Numbered from the stretch's first letter, positions 6,572 to 15,162 are shown. The stretch: 32,517 nucleotides of DNA from JBDTME01 sp964583795 (GCA_964583795.1 CAZOWX010000022.1:1-32517); one strand, 5' to 3'. Numbers and translations: made by a program. The notes: a model not told the origin generated them from the sequence alone.

Positions 6572-8155
6572 ATGTCATTTTTTGGAAAATTAACCCAGTT
6601 CTTTGGTAACACACCAACTCAATCTGCTCAGAAAAAGCCAGTAGAGTCATTAAAAAAACGGGTGCCAGTTGTACCTGTTGAACCGTTGCAACCAAAAACG
6701 CTCAAACAAAAGCCACAAGCTGTGGCAACAAGAACTCCAGTAATCTCTCAAGAATCGGAACGGGAACTACAAGCAAAAGCACGAGAAATTATTGTTGAAG
6801 CTCGAGCAGAAGCACTCAAGATTCGCGAACAGGCAGAAGAAGAAGCTCGCCGAGCACGTCAAAGTTTGACTGACCAACAAAGAATGCTTGATCTGAAACT
6901 GAATAGTCTTGATCAAAAACTCAGCAACCTTGACTCAAAGGAGGAGCATGCTGAGCATTTGCGAGAAAACCTGCAAGCTGAGTTGGATCAACTGAAAAAA
7001 AGTAAGGAAAGTGTCTTAAAAAAGCTCGAATCTGTAGCCAAGATGACCACAGAAGAAGCGAAAAGCTTTCTGTTTAAAAACTTAGAGACAAAACTTTCCA
7101 AAGAAATGGCCGTCATCGTACGCCAAAAGGAAGAAGAAACCAAACTGGCTGCCAATCTAAAATCGCGAGAAGTAATCATCGAAGCAATGAAGCATGGAGC
7201 GACTGACTTTGTTCCTGAATATACAGTTTCAGTCGTCAAACTTCCGGATGAAGAAGTGAAGGGTCGAATTATTGGAAAAGGCGGCCGCAACATTCACACC
7301 TTTGAACGCTCTACAGGGGTTGATGTCGATCTTGACGGTGCTCCCACTGAAGTCCGTTTATCATGTTTCGATCCAGTACGTCGAGAGGTCGCTCGGATTG
7401 CCTTGATGAACTTGATTAAAGATGGCAGAATTCAGCCGACACGAATTGAAGAAATTGTCGCCAAAGTCAAAAAAGATATGGAAAAGGTGATTTTCGAAGA
7501 AGGCAGAAAGCTGTGCCACTCAATCGGAATTTACAACCTGCCAAGCGAACTTATCTCACTCATTGGTCAATATAAATATCATGTCGTCAATGGTCAACAA
7601 ATGTCAGCTCACACCGTTGAACAAACAAAAATTGGTGTAAAACTAGCTCAAGAGGTTGGCGCCAACGTCGACGTTGTTCGTCTAGGTTGTTTACTACAAG
7701 ATGTCGGGAAAGTCGTTATGGATCCAGAAGCAGATCATGTGGAGCTGGGAATTCGTACGTTAAAGAAAAACAATATTCCCCAGTCAGTCATTGAGTGTGT
7801 CGCTCAACACGAAGATCAAGAGCCCTTTACCAGCAGTGAATCGGTACTCGTTCATATTGCTGATCGAATCACCAGTTCCCGACCGGGAGCAAGTTACAAA
7901 GACTTTGAAGAACATGTTGCACGACTAGAAAAACTCGAGGCCGTCGCGTTGTCATACGAAGCCGTGGAGAAAGCCTTTGCAATTCAAGCCGGACGAGAAG
8001 TACGAGTTATTCTCAATCCACAACAATCAAAAGACGATGACGTGATCGCCATCTCACACTCAATCAAAGAACAAATTCAAAACGAAATGGCTTACCCTGG
8101 AACCGTTAAAGTAACAGTGATCAGACAAAACCGAGTGAAGCGAGTAGCACGATAG
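6572..8155 (+). CDS. RNase Y-like protein (KH + HD) with altered HD motif and no membrane anchor
   Basis: The 527-residue length and domain order match RNase Y, the endoribonuclease that starts mRNA decay at the membrane. There is a long charged coiled coil (about 60-200), a KH domain with the GRIIGKGG loop (231-238) and RRE-VARIALMNLIKDGRIQPTRIEE, then an HD-type domain ending in the family hallmark YEAVEKAFAIQAGREVRVIL. Two features are odd. The N-terminus (MSFFGKLTQFFGNTP) is not a transmembrane helix. The metal-binding HD pair reads Q376-D377 in LLQDVGKV instead of HD, and the later HH pair reads Q412-H413, although H347 remains. Catalysis by the usual two-metal mechanism is therefore doubtful; it may be a structural paralogue. 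It has a good Shine-Dalgarno (ACAGGAG) and a following terminator-like repeat. Confidence 0.85.
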   Translation: MSFFGKLTQFFGNTPTQSAQKKPVESLKKRVPVVPVEPLQPKTLKQKPQAVATRTPVISQESERELQAKAREIIVEARAEALKIREQAEEEARRARQSLTDQQRMLDLKLNSLDQKLSNLDSKEEHAEHLRENLQAELDQLKKSKESVLKKLESVAKMTTEEAKSFLFKNLETKLSKEMAVIVRQKEEETKLAANLKSREVIIEAMKHGATDFVPEYTVSVVKLPDEEVKGRIIGKGGRNIHTFERSTGVDVDLDGAPTEVRLSCFDPVRREVARIALMNLIKDGRIQPTRIEEIVAKVKKDMEKVIFEEGRKLCHSIGIYNLPSELISLIGQYKYHVVNGQQMSAHTVEQTKIGVKLAQEVGANVDVVRLGCLLQDVGKVVMDPEADHVELGIRTLKKNNIPQSVIECVAQHEDQEPFTSSESVLVHIADRITSSRPGASYKDFEEHVARLEKLEAVALSYEAVEKAFAIQAGREVRVILNPQQSKDDDVIAISHSIKEQIQNEMAYPGTVKVTVIRQNRVKRVAR

Positions 8156-8225
8156 TGGGACGACTTCCATTGCCTTCGAACAAAACTCAACTTACCTTAA
8201 ATTAATGTGTCGAAACAGGTTAATG

Positions 8226-8317
8226 GTTATTGTGTTGTTAAGTAGTTGGGTTGTTCAATACTTTGAAGTTGCTACACAACAACCTAACAACCAAACCACA
8301 CAACAACTATTTTTTTT
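8226..8317 (+). terminator. Long GTT/AAC-rich inverted repeat with T-tract (likely terminator)
   Basis: Arms 8226-8255 and 8278-8307 are reverse complements over 30 bp with 24 matches. The loop is 22 nt, and TATTTTTTTT follows at 8308-8317. This suits Rho-independent termination of the RNase Y-like gene. The region lies between convergent genes, though the T-tract favours rightward transcription. The arms are built of GTTGTT-type units; a similar GTT-rich run is near 20870-20910. Confidence 0.6.
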
Positions 8318-8351
8318 TGGATTTCTTTGTAAAAGGGGAAATTAAGAAATA

Positions 8352-9350
8352 CTACAACATCGCTTTCATTTTCAATGGTTTCCACCACACCTCATTCTCT
8401 CGATACCATTGAATCGTTTTCTCGAGTCCTTCTTCTAAAGTGACCGATGGTTCCCAACCCAATTCGGTATGAATTTTCGTCCAGTCCACAGCATAACGTC
8501 GATCATGACCTTTACGGTCTTCAACAAACTCAATCGCTGATTCATCACAACCCATCATCTCAATGATCAAACGCACCACATCGATATTACTCACATCATC
8601 TTGCAAACCACCAACCACATAAGTATCTCCTTCTTGGCCGTTTAACAGCACTGTTGCTATCGCCCGACAGTGGTCTTCAACAAACAACCAATCGCGCACA
8701 TTCAACCCATCTCCATACACTGGAACTTTTTTCCCTTCAAGTAGATTGGTTATTGCTAATGGAAATAACTTCTCTGGGAAATGATAGGGACCATAGTTAT
8801 TTGAACAATTGGTTAATGTGTATGGTAAACCGTACGTCTCACCATACGCACGAACAATGTGATCAGAACCTGCCTTGCTCGCAGAGTAGGGACTACGTGG
8901 TTGATACGCTGTTGTTTCAGAAAATTTTGCTTCAGTTCCCAGCTCAAGAGAACCAAACACTTCATCAGTCGAAATATGATGAAACCGCTTCACACCAGCT
9001 TTGAGTGCTGCATCCAACAATATTTGAGTACCAATGACATTTGTTTCCAAAAATACACCGGGGCCAGTGATTGAGCGATCCACATGCGACTCAGCAGCAA
9101 AGTGAACCACGTGAGTAACATCATTCATTGCACTAATAACTTGTTGAGAATTGCGAATGTCTCCTTTAATGAACGTGTAGTTGGGATTTTTTTCTACGTC
9201 AGAAAGTGAGCTCAGAGTCCCTGCATATGTGAGTGCATCAAAATTAATCAGTTGTGTTTCAGGGTGGTGCGCTAACCAGTAGCGAATGAAGTTCGATCCA
9301 ATGAATCCTGCACCACCAGTGACCAACATTCGCTGTATCGTTTCAGACAT
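8352..9350 (-). CDS. rfbB: dTDP-glucose 4,6-dehydratase
   Basis: An extended short-chain dehydrogenase of 332 residues that converts dTDP-glucose to dTDP-4-keto-6-deoxyglucose, the precursor of dTDP-L-rhamnose and other deoxysugars. The NAD motif TGGAGFIG is at residues 11-18. STDEVFG (127-133) carries the Asp-Glu pair typical of dehydratases, and Y155-xxx-K159 lies in SPYSASK. NNYGPYHFPEKLFPL and the GLNVRDWLFVEDH stretch are family-typical. GAGGAGA precedes the ATG at 9350. It is the last gene of the leftward sugar cluster. RmlA and RmlC are not in the window; an RmlD-like reductase is at 15163-15993. Confidence 0.95.
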   Translation of the reverse strand: MSETIQRMLVTGGAGFIGSNFIRYWLAHHPETQLINFDALTYAGTLSSLSDVEKNPNYTFIKGDIRNSQQVISAMNDVTHVVHFAAESHVDRSITGPGVFLETNVIGTQILLDAALKAGVKRFHHISTDEVFGSLELGTEAKFSETTAYQPRSPYSASKAGSDHIVRAYGETYGLPYTLTNCSNNYGPYHFPEKLFPLAITNLLEGKKVPVYGDGLNVRDWLFVEDHCRAIATVLLNGQEGDTYVVGGLQDDVSNIDVVRLIIEMMGCDESAIEFVEDRKGHDRRYAVDWTKIHTELGWEPSVTLEEGLEKTIQWYRENEVWWKPLKMKAML

Positions 9351-9362
9351 AGTCTCTCCTCA

Positions 9363-9524
9363 TTATTTACTGACACTGTTTGATGTGTTGTTGACGCATT
9401 CCTTAAGAATTTTCTGACTTTCGGTGTAAAAATACCCAGCTATCATCGCTAACAGTACCACGAGGACCAACAAAAATCGCGTAATCCAGACGGCTGGGAT
9501 AGGTGCTTTTTGAGCAAAAAGCAT
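9363..9524 (-). CDS. Small single-pass membrane protein
   Basis: The start is taken as ATG 9524, one base after the stop of the upstream glycosyltransferase and preceded by AGAAGAAG. A longer reading from 9560 would overlap that gene. The 53-residue product has one strong transmembrane helix (ITRFLLVLVVLLAMIAGYFY, about residues 13-32) flanked by a short N-terminal stretch and a polar tail with one Cys. It lies between the GT2-GtrA gene and rfbB, 12 bp from the latter, so it is probably translated with the cluster. It could be a small accessory subunit for the membrane glycosyltransferase; that is inference from position only. Confidence 0.6.
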   Translation of the reverse strand: MLFAQKAPIPAVWITRFLLVLVVLLAMIAGYFYTESQKILKECVNNTSNSVSK

Positions 9525-9525
9525 A

Positions 9526-10683
9526 TTACTTCTTCTTCCAAACAATCCTAGTATATGCAAAAAAGTTCCAAAACATCCCTAGTAAAATGCCCACAACAGC
9601 TGAAACTAACCCCGTGTCCACACTTATGTGAAGCAGCGGCAAAGTAAAAAGCGGGAAAATACCTAAAAAGTTTTCTACAAAAAAGGCCAGCACTTGCTGT
9701 ATAGCAATTGACCCAAACGAAGCGAGATTAAATTGCAGGAACTTACCAGGAATATGTACTACTGAAATAGCTTTATCCGCAAAAGTCCAAATATTACTAA
9801 AAATAAAATTTGATAAGACAGCCATTTCAACAGATAAAAAGTATGAAACCTGATACGGGAAAACGCGGCGAATCAGTTGCAAGCTTCCCAGCTGAACTAC
9901 TGCGCCAATGCCACCGACAATAACAAACTTAAAAATTCGATGCTGAATGATTTCTTGTAATCGGACTTTCAAGATATAAAACAAGGTGTTTTTGATATAC
10001 TCAACGCCCAACTTCGACTCTCCAACTTCTCGATCGACAAAGTGAATTGGAATCTCCGCCACCTTGAATCCTTTTTTCTTTGCCTTATGCAAAAAACCAA
10101 TTTGGAAGGTGTACCCAGCAAACGACTCTTGAGTCATCTCACCTTTTACCGCTTCATACACTTTTTTAGTTATTGCCCGATACCCTGCTGACCAATCCCT
10201 AATAGAAAAATCAAACAACACTGATGCAATCAACAAGTTGCCAAAACCACTTAAAATTTTCCGGTGAATTCCCCAATTCTGCGGGATACTTCCCCCAGGA
10301 ATATAACGTGAACCAAGCACCATATCGCACCCCTCATCGATTTTGGCTAACAATTCAGGTAATTTTTTGGGGTCGTGCGATAAATCAGCGTCGAACTCAA
10401 ACACCACATCGGCCTTCATCTCTCCAAACGCTTTTGCCATTCCTTTTAAATAGGCTCCACCAAGCCCAGCTTTTTGTGGATTGGTCAGTAAATGAACATA
10501 CGACAACTTCTTACCAATGCTCGTTACAACTTTACCAGTTCCATCGGGAGAACTATCATCAACAATCAATACTAGCATCTGCCAGTTTTTGATTGTCTTT
10601 ACGACTTCATCAACAGCGAAGAGAGTTTTTTCAATTGTTTTAGCTTCATTGTAGGTAGGAATGATAATAATTGCGGTTTTCAT
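9526..10683 (-). CDS. Dolichol-phosphate-mannose-synthase-like glycosyltransferase fused to GtrA domain
   Basis: The protein has 385 residues in two parts. Residues 1-235 are a family 2 glycosyltransferase of the DPM1 type: VDDSSPDGTG at 41-50, the metal-binding DADLSHD at 98-104, and GSRYIPGG at 124-131. It should transfer a sugar from a nucleotide donor to polyprenyl phosphate on the inner face of the membrane. Residues about 250-385 are a GtrA-like domain with about four transmembrane helices, a family linked to flipping or presenting the lipid-linked sugar. The ATG at 10683 lies one base after the gmd stop, which suggests coupling to the nucleotide-sugar genes. Donor and acceptor cannot be read from sequence. 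Confidence 0.9.
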   Translation of the reverse strand: MKTAIIIIPTYNEAKTIEKTLFAVDEVVKTIKNWQMLVLIVDDSSPDGTGKVVTSIGKKLSYVHLLTNPQKAGLGGAYLKGMAKAFGEMKADVVFEFDADLSHDPKKLPELLAKIDEGCDMVLGSRYIPGGSIPQNWGIHRKILSGFGNLLIASVLFDFSIRDWSAGYRAITKKVYEAVKGEMTQESFAGYTFQIGFLHKAKKKGFKVAEIPIHFVDREVGESKLGVEYIKNTLFYILKVRLQEIIQHRIFKFVIVGGIGAVVQLGSLQLIRRVFPYQVSYFLSVEMAVLSNFIFSNIWTFADKAISVVHIPGKFLQFNLASFGSIAIQQVLAFFVENFLGIFPLFTLPLLHISVDTGLVSAVVGILLGMFWNFFAYTRIVWKKK

Positions 10684-10684
10684 G

Positions 10685-11656
10685 TTACTTTAGAGACCTT
10701 TCCAGCTCGATCTCGGCCTCGACCATAATGCGAACTAATTGCTCAAAGCTTGTACTTGGTTGCCAACCCAATTTTTCTTTGGCTTTACTCGCATCTCCAA
10801 CCAATAAATCGACTTCAGCTGGACGATCGTATTTTGGATTGTGTTTGTACACAGCTTGCCAATCATCAATCCCAGCAACTTCACACGCTTTTTGTAAAAA
10901 CTCTCTGACCGAGTGCGTTTCGCCCGTCGCCACAACAAAGTCATCCGGTTTATCTTGCTGGAGCATTCGCCACATCGCATCAACATAATCTTTCGCAAAC
11001 CCCCAGTCACGCTTTGCTTCAAGATTTCCCAACTCAACCTGAGCTTGTTTCCCTAATTTAACTCGAGCAATACCATTGGCAATTTTCCGTGTTACGAATT
11101 CGAGACCTCTTCGTGGTGACTCATGATTAAACAAGATACCTGACACCGCATACATTCCAAATGATTCTCGATAATTAACAGTAATCCAGTGCCCATACAC
11201 TTTAGCCACACCATAGGGAGAGCGTGGATAAAATGGGGTGGTTTCTCGTTGGGGCGTTTCAAGGACTTTACCGAACATTTCCGAACTCGAAGCCTGATAA
11301 AATCTCGCTTTTGGGTGAGCCAGCTTAATGGCTTCCAACATCCTCGTCACCCCAATAGCCGTAAACTCTCCAGTTAATACCGGTTGCTCCCAACTGGCTT
11401 GAACAAACGATTGTGCAGCTAAGTTGTACACCTCATCAGGCTTAATTGAGTGGATCGCATTAGTCAGCGAGTGCTGATCGATAAGATCTCCAGAGATGAT
11501 CTCAATGTTATGCATAATGTGCTCAATACGAGCAAAATTCTGAGTACTGGTTCGGCGACTCAGTCCATAGACCTTATATCCTTTTTCAAGCAATAATTCC
11601 GCTAAATATGATCCGTCTTGCCCGGTAATTCCGGTTATAAAGGCTGTTTTTTGCAT
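10685..11656 (-). CDS. gmd: GDP-mannose 4,6-dehydratase
   Basis: A 323-residue extended SDR enzyme that converts GDP-mannose to GDP-4-keto-6-deoxymannose. The N-terminus GITGQDGSYLAELLLEKGY (residues 9-27) is diagnostic of the family, with the following RRTSTQNFARI close to the usual RRSS...RI. The active site shows SSSEMFGKV (123-131) and Y148-xxx-K152 in PRSPYGVAKVYGHW, and NHESPRRGLEFVTRKI is also typical. It is somewhat shorter than many homologues (about 345-370). It lies directly after rmd, its probable partner, and one base before the glycosyltransferase, all on the minus strand. Confidence 0.95.
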   Translation of the reverse strand: MQKTAFITGITGQDGSYLAELLLEKGYKVYGLSRRTSTQNFARIEHIMHNIEIISGDLIDQHSLTNAIHSIKPDEVYNLAAQSFVQASWEQPVLTGEFTAIGVTRMLEAIKLAHPKARFYQASSSEMFGKVLETPQRETTPFYPRSPYGVAKVYGHWITVNYRESFGMYAVSGILFNHESPRRGLEFVTRKIANGIARVKLGKQAQVELGNLEAKRDWGFAKDYVDAMWRMLQQDKPDDFVVATGETHSVREFLQKACEVAGIDDWQAVYKHNPKYDRPAEVDLLVGDASKAKEKLGWQPSTSFEQLVRIMVEAEIELERSLK

Positions 11657-11692
11657 AACTTTTTCTTTACCTATCGCAAGTAATTTATATTT

Positions 11693-12676
11693 TTATAGTG
11701 AACGAGTACGCCATTCATTTAACACTCGCTGCAGAGTTTGTTCTAGTGCTATTGTCGGCATCCAGCCAATCGCTTTCATTTTTTTAATGTTTGCTACAGC
11801 AATGGGGACATCAACTGGTCGATACCGTGCTGGATCAATCTCAACGGTGATCGGCACATTTGCCATGCGACACAGCATATCTAACACATTTCTCATCACA
11901 TATCCTCTCCCACCGCCCAAGTTATACACCTCACCACTTTGGCCTTTTTCCAACAACAGAATGTATCCTTTTACAATATCTTTCACATCTGAAAAATCCC
12001 GAACCGCATCAAGATTGCCAACTAATATTTTCTCTTGTTGACCCTTTTCTATTTGTGCAATTTGACTCGCAAATGCCGGTATCGCAAAATCTGTCGTTTG
12101 TCGCTCGCCAATGTGATTAAATGGTCGCGCTCGCACCACGTCAAGCTGATAGGAATAATGATACGACAATCCGAGTAAGTCTTGGGTGATTTTCGACACA
12201 GCATACGGGTTGGTCGGTTTTAACTCAGTCAACTCGTTTACCCCCGGGTATTTTTCCAAATCCACCGGCTCACTCTCATCATGGGCAATCATGCCATACT
12301 CCATCCCACTTCCCACCACCAGAATTCTACTTTGCGGTGAGTGTACTTTAACCGCTTCGAGTAAGTTCAACTGCAATCCAATGTTATTTTGAAAAATAGT
12401 TGCAGCCTTTTCAAAGCTGTTACTCGCAATTGCGATAGACGCCAAGTGAAAGATCCACTTTGGTTTGAGTGTCTCAATTAAGTGAAACGTTTCGGCTTGA
12501 TCAGTCAGATTAACACTGATGATTTGAGACTCCGGTAATATCGAATGCACATAGGAGTTGGTTGAGCCATAGTTGGTCACAAAAATCTTGGTAAATCCTT
12601 TTGACAGCAACTCTTCGACTAAATGAGAACCGACAAATCCTGTTCCGCCTGTTATCAGTATTGTTTCATCAGTCAT
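11693..12676 (-). CDS. rmd: GDP-4-keto-6-deoxymannose reductase-like SDR
   Basis: The 327-residue protein has the NAD(P) motif TGGTGFVG (9-16), GSGMEYG (122-128) and the catalytic Y158-xxx-K162 in NPYAVSK. RPFNHIG, VGNLDAVRDFSDVKDIV and the closing DPARYRPVDVPI segment are typical of Rmd, which reduces the Gmd product to GDP-D-rhamnose. Adjacency to gmd supports this. Its ATG overlaps the ugd stop by four bases (ATGA), so it is translationally coupled to ugd. The alternative reading is a related epimerase or GDP-fucose-type enzyme, since SDR product stereochemistry cannot be read by eye. Confidence 0.82.
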   Translation of the reverse strand: MTDETILITGGTGFVGSHLVEELLSKGFTKIFVTNYGSTNSYVHSILPESQIISVNLTDQAETFHLIETLKPKWIFHLASIAIASNSFEKAATIFQNNIGLQLNLLEAVKVHSPQSRILVVGSGMEYGMIAHDESEPVDLEKYPGVNELTELKPTNPYAVSKITQDLLGLSYHYSYQLDVVRARPFNHIGERQTTDFAIPAFASQIAQIEKGQQEKILVGNLDAVRDFSDVKDIVKGYILLLEKGQSGEVYNLGGGRGYVMRNVLDMLCRMANVPITVEIDPARYRPVDVPIAVANIKKMKAIGWMPTIALEQTLQRVLNEWRTRSL

Positions 12677-13956
12677 CGTCCGACTCCTTTATACTCATAG
12701 CCCCATTTTTTAATCGCTTGCTTTGAAAGCTGATTGCGAACATCAATCAGCCATTGTTTATGGTCCTCTTTCACGCTCGAATAGTCAAACTTTATCAGCT
12801 CTGGCCACTCAACGAGTACAAAAATCACATCAACACCTTTGACGGCTATTGTAAGACTTTCTTTGTGTGAAAAGTGTTGATCTTCAATTGGGAAGTGACC
12901 CGGCTCTACCATCGGATCATATCCTGTTACGGTTGCTCCACTACTAATCAGGTGTGGAATGACTTTCATTGCCGGTGCTTCTCTTGTATCGTCAGTATTG
13001 GGCTTGAACGATAATCCCAAAACTGCCACATTCTTTCCTTCCCATCCGTCAACCATTGACTCGAACTCCCGAAGTAAGCGAAAAATGCGATGCTCGTTGA
13101 GTTCGTTCACTTTATTGAGCAAATTATTCGCTTCACCAACACTTCGTGAGTATGCCGCCAGCTCTTTGACGTCTTTTGGAAAACATGATCCACCATATCC
13201 CAAACCTGGATACCAGTAATGCTCGCCTATCCTCTTATCCCCTCCAATACCTTTCACTACCTCCATCACGTCTGCGCCATTCTTTTCGCACAAATCCGCA
13301 ATTTGGTTGATAAAGGTAATTCGCGTAGCTAAGTACGAGTTGGCAGAGTACTTGCTCATCTGAGCTGATTCGGGTGACATCTCAATTACCGGAGCATTAA
13401 ACGGCTCGTGTAACTTTTTCAGTGTTTTTCGAACAAAAGCTTCATTTGCCCCAATAATCACGCGATCGGGATGAAACGTATCATCAACAGCACTCCCTTC
13501 ACGCAAAAATTCAGGCACTGAAGCCACATAATACGTATGCTTGGCTAATGGATCAATCTTTGCTTTCACTTTTGCATTGGTCCCAGGTGGTACGGTACTT
13601 TTTACCACAACAATTGCTTCTGGTTTGAGATGCGGGGCTAAACTCTCTGCTGCAGCCATCACAAATCGCAAATCCGCTTGACCGTCAGGAGCTGAAGGAG
13701 TACCCACGATAATAAAAACCACATCTGACTTTGAAATAGCCTCTTGATATGAAGTCGTAAAGTGTAACCGACCAGCTTTAACTTGGCCTTTAACTAAATC
13801 ATCCAGTTTCGGCTCATAAAACGGAACTTTCCCTTTTTGCAAATTTTTGATTTTTTTCTCATCGATATCTAGCCCATACACTGTGTGTCCAAACGAGGCA
13901 AACACTCCAGCGCTGACTACTCCGACAAAACTGGTACCAATAAAAGTAAGTGTCAT
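12673..13956 (-). CDS. ugd: UDP-glucose 6-dehydrogenase
   Basis: A 427-residue enzyme that oxidises UDP-glucose to UDP-glucuronate with two NAD+. The N-terminal Rossmann motif is IGTSFVG (6-12), where most homologues have GTGYVG, so the second Gly is Ser. The catalytic Cys258 lies in GYGGSCFPKD, and the long helix KYSANSYLATRITFINQIA and the NVAVLGLSFKPNTDDTREAPA segment are typical. It is the first gene of the leftward cluster, and rmd overlaps its stop. It starts 38 bp from the divergent trmD, with AAGAAAG before the ATG. UDP-glucuronate would feed surface polysaccharide synthesis. Confidence 0.95.
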   Translation of the reverse strand: MTLTFIGTSFVGVVSAGVFASFGHTVYGLDIDEKKIKNLQKGKVPFYEPKLDDLVKGQVKAGRLHFTTSYQEAISKSDVVFIIVGTPSAPDGQADLRFVMAAAESLAPHLKPEAIVVVKSTVPPGTNAKVKAKIDPLAKHTYYVASVPEFLREGSAVDDTFHPDRVIIGANEAFVRKTLKKLHEPFNAPVIEMSPESAQMSKYSANSYLATRITFINQIADLCEKNGADVMEVVKGIGGDKRIGEHYWYPGLGYGGSCFPKDVKELAAYSRSVGEANNLLNKVNELNEHRIFRLLREFESMVDGWEGKNVAVLGLSFKPNTDDTREAPAMKVIPHLISSGATVTGYDPMVEPGHFPIEDQHFSHKESLTIAVKGVDVIFVLVEWPELIKFDYSSVKEDHKQWLIDVRNQLSKQAIKKWGYEYKGVGR

Positions 13957-13979
13957 ATCATCTTTCTTGAGATTCTTAG

Positions 13980-13987
13980 GTTATAAT
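13980..13987. promoter_or_regulatory. Shared divergent -10 region of trmD and ugd
   Basis: TATAAT (13982-13987) reads rightward and is followed by six bases before the trmD ATG, so transcription would start at or near the start codon (leaderless). The overlapping GTTATA (13980-13985) gives TATAAC on the minus strand, placing the ugd start site about 15-17 nt before its ATG with a short Shine-Dalgarno-like AAGAAAG. The two promoters would compete for RNA polymerase. No clear -35 elements. Confidence 0.55.
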
Positions 13988-13993
13988 CTTATC

Positions 13994-14656
13994 ATGAAAT
14001 TCACCATCCTAACACTCTTTCCGGACTATTTCACATCTGTTTTTGACAGCTCGATTCTGAAACGCGCCCAGAGAGAGCAACCCAAACTTGGCAGTCCGAT
14101 CGAAATCAGCATTGTGAACATTCGTGATTTTGCCACAGATAAGCACAAAGTAACAGATGATCATCCGTATGGCGGTGGTCCAGGCATGGTGATGAAGGTT
14201 GAGCCAATTGATAAAGCACTACAAAGTTTACCCAAAACTTCGAAAGACTTATCCAAAATCATCTTGACTTCCGCTAAAGGCAAGTTATTTACTCAACAAA
14301 CTGCCACAGAGTACTCACAACTTGATGAACTCATTATCATTTGTGGCCATTACGAAGGCGTTGATGAACGAGTAGCTCAGCATTTGGTTGATGAAGAAAT
14401 CCGCATCGGTGATTTTGTGATGACAGGCGGCGAGCCTGCGGCGGGAGTCATTGTCGATGCTACTGCTCGATTACTTCCTGGCGTGCTTGGCAATGACGAA
14501 AGTCCACTCAATGAGTCACACTCAACTCCTGGATACTTTGAACATCCTCAATATACACGACCAGAAGAGTATCGCGGCTGGAAAGTACCAGAGATTCTGC
14601 TAGGCGGGAATCATGCACTCATTAAGAAGTGGCAAGAGGAAAATAGTAGGGAGTAA
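13994..14656 (+). CDS. trmD: tRNA (guanine-37-N1)-methyltransferase
   Basis: TrmD methylates N1 of G37 next to the anticodon of tRNAs including those for proline, using S-adenosylmethionine in a trefoil-knot (SPOUT) fold, and prevents +1 frameshifting. The 220-residue reading from ATG 13994 begins MKFTILTLFPDYF, the expected N-terminus; a longer upstream reading lies inside the divergent ugd gene and is rejected. Hallmarks are DHPYGGGPGMVMK (56-68), GHYEGVDER (118-126), IRIGDFVMTGGEPAA (136-150) and YTRP (187-190). The length is slightly below the usual 230-250. It is not beside rpsP, rimM or rplS here. Confidence 0.97.
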   Translation: MKFTILTLFPDYFTSVFDSSILKRAQREQPKLGSPIEISIVNIRDFATDKHKVTDDHPYGGGPGMVMKVEPIDKALQSLPKTSKDLSKIILTSAKGKLFTQQTATEYSQLDELIIICGHYEGVDERVAQHLVDEEIRIGDFVMTGGEPAAGVIVDATARLLPGVLGNDESPLNESHSTPGYFEHPQYTRPEEYRGWKVPEILLGGNHALIKKWQEENSRE

Positions 14657-14672
14657 TAAGTATTGAGATTTG

Positions 14673-14711
14673 AATAGCTACAAGTTGCAAGCTTCAAGCT
14701 ACAGGCTACCC
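14673..14711 (+). repeat. Heptamer array, left arm
   Basis: Five 7-mers run in phase from 14677: GCTACAA, GTTGCAA, GCTTCAA, GCTACAG, GCTACCC. Bases 14673-14699 match the reverse complement of 15124-15150 at 26 of 27 positions. Confidence 0.8.
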
Positions 14712-14954
14712 TCCTTCGTACTTGAAATTTCAACTTGATCATTTGTCAGGTTTTCATTCTAGTAACTTCGGCGGGCACCGCAAGTGACACGGCCCTGTCC
14801 CTTTTCAATAAGTGTTAACTGTCAGTAGATGTTAGTACTCTCCTACATACCAAAGTTTAAAAGACCAAAACTAAAGACCCCAAAAACTAAGAAAACTAAA
14901 TCGAAAGCAAGTAATCTAAAAAGTGGTTTTCTCTCTGTTATACGAAGAGAACAT

Positions 14955-14984
14955 CTGGAAAGTCCAGCTCAGCTGGATTTCCAG
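14955..14984. repeat. Strong hairpin
   Basis: The left arm CTGGAAAGTCCAGCT (14955-14969) pairs with AGCTGGATTTCCAG (14971-14984), with one bulged G, around a tight turn. No U-tract follows. It lies near the middle of the island flanked by inverted heptamer arrays. Confidence 0.6.
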
Positions 14985-15111
14985 GATAAGAGAGGAAACA
15001 CTACTAATCGACTAAGTAACCACTTAACCAATGACTTCTCAGACTTACAACCTATCCAGATCATGCCGCAATACTTACAGACAGGTTAAAATATTTGGAA
15101 AGGAATGGATG

Positions 15112-15150
15112 GTGTCGCTTGAGGCTTGAAGCTTGCAACTTGTCGCTATT
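15112..15150 (-). repeat. Heptamer array, right arm (inverted)
   Basis: Plus-strand 7-mers are GTGTCGC, TTGAGGC, TTGAAGC, TTGCAAC and TTGTCGC (15112-15146), i.e. the same (G)CTACAA-type unit on the minus strand. The array ends 13 bp before the stop-codon end of the RmlD-like gene. Confidence 0.8.
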
Positions 15151-15162
15151 TGAACCAACCAA

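Larger units (their letters stand above)
14657..15162. other. 506-bp intergenic island bounded by inverted heptamer arrays
   Basis: The stretch between convergent trmD and the RmlD-like gene holds two inverted heptamer arrays near its ends, a GC-rich patch (about 14768-14803) and a strong hairpin (14955-14984). An open frame at 14829-15089 (86 aa) is Lys/Thr/Ser-rich, runs through the hairpin and has no convincing ribosome binding site; I do not accept it as a gene. The layout could be a small non-autonomous element or an expanding repeat locus. Confidence 0.5.

Noticed and set aside
10224..12392. Several plus-strand frames over the sugar cluster
   Set aside because: All are antisense to gmd, rmd or the glycosyltransferase, which have clear family motifs.
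13847..13993. N-terminal extension of trmD
   Set aside because: It lies inside ugd on the other strand; MKFTILTLFPDYF from 13994 is the standard TrmD start and a -10 sits just before it.
14829..15089. 86-codon frame in the island
   Set aside because: Low-complexity Lys/Thr/Ser start, reads through a strong hairpin, no ribosome binding site; kept only as part of the island description.
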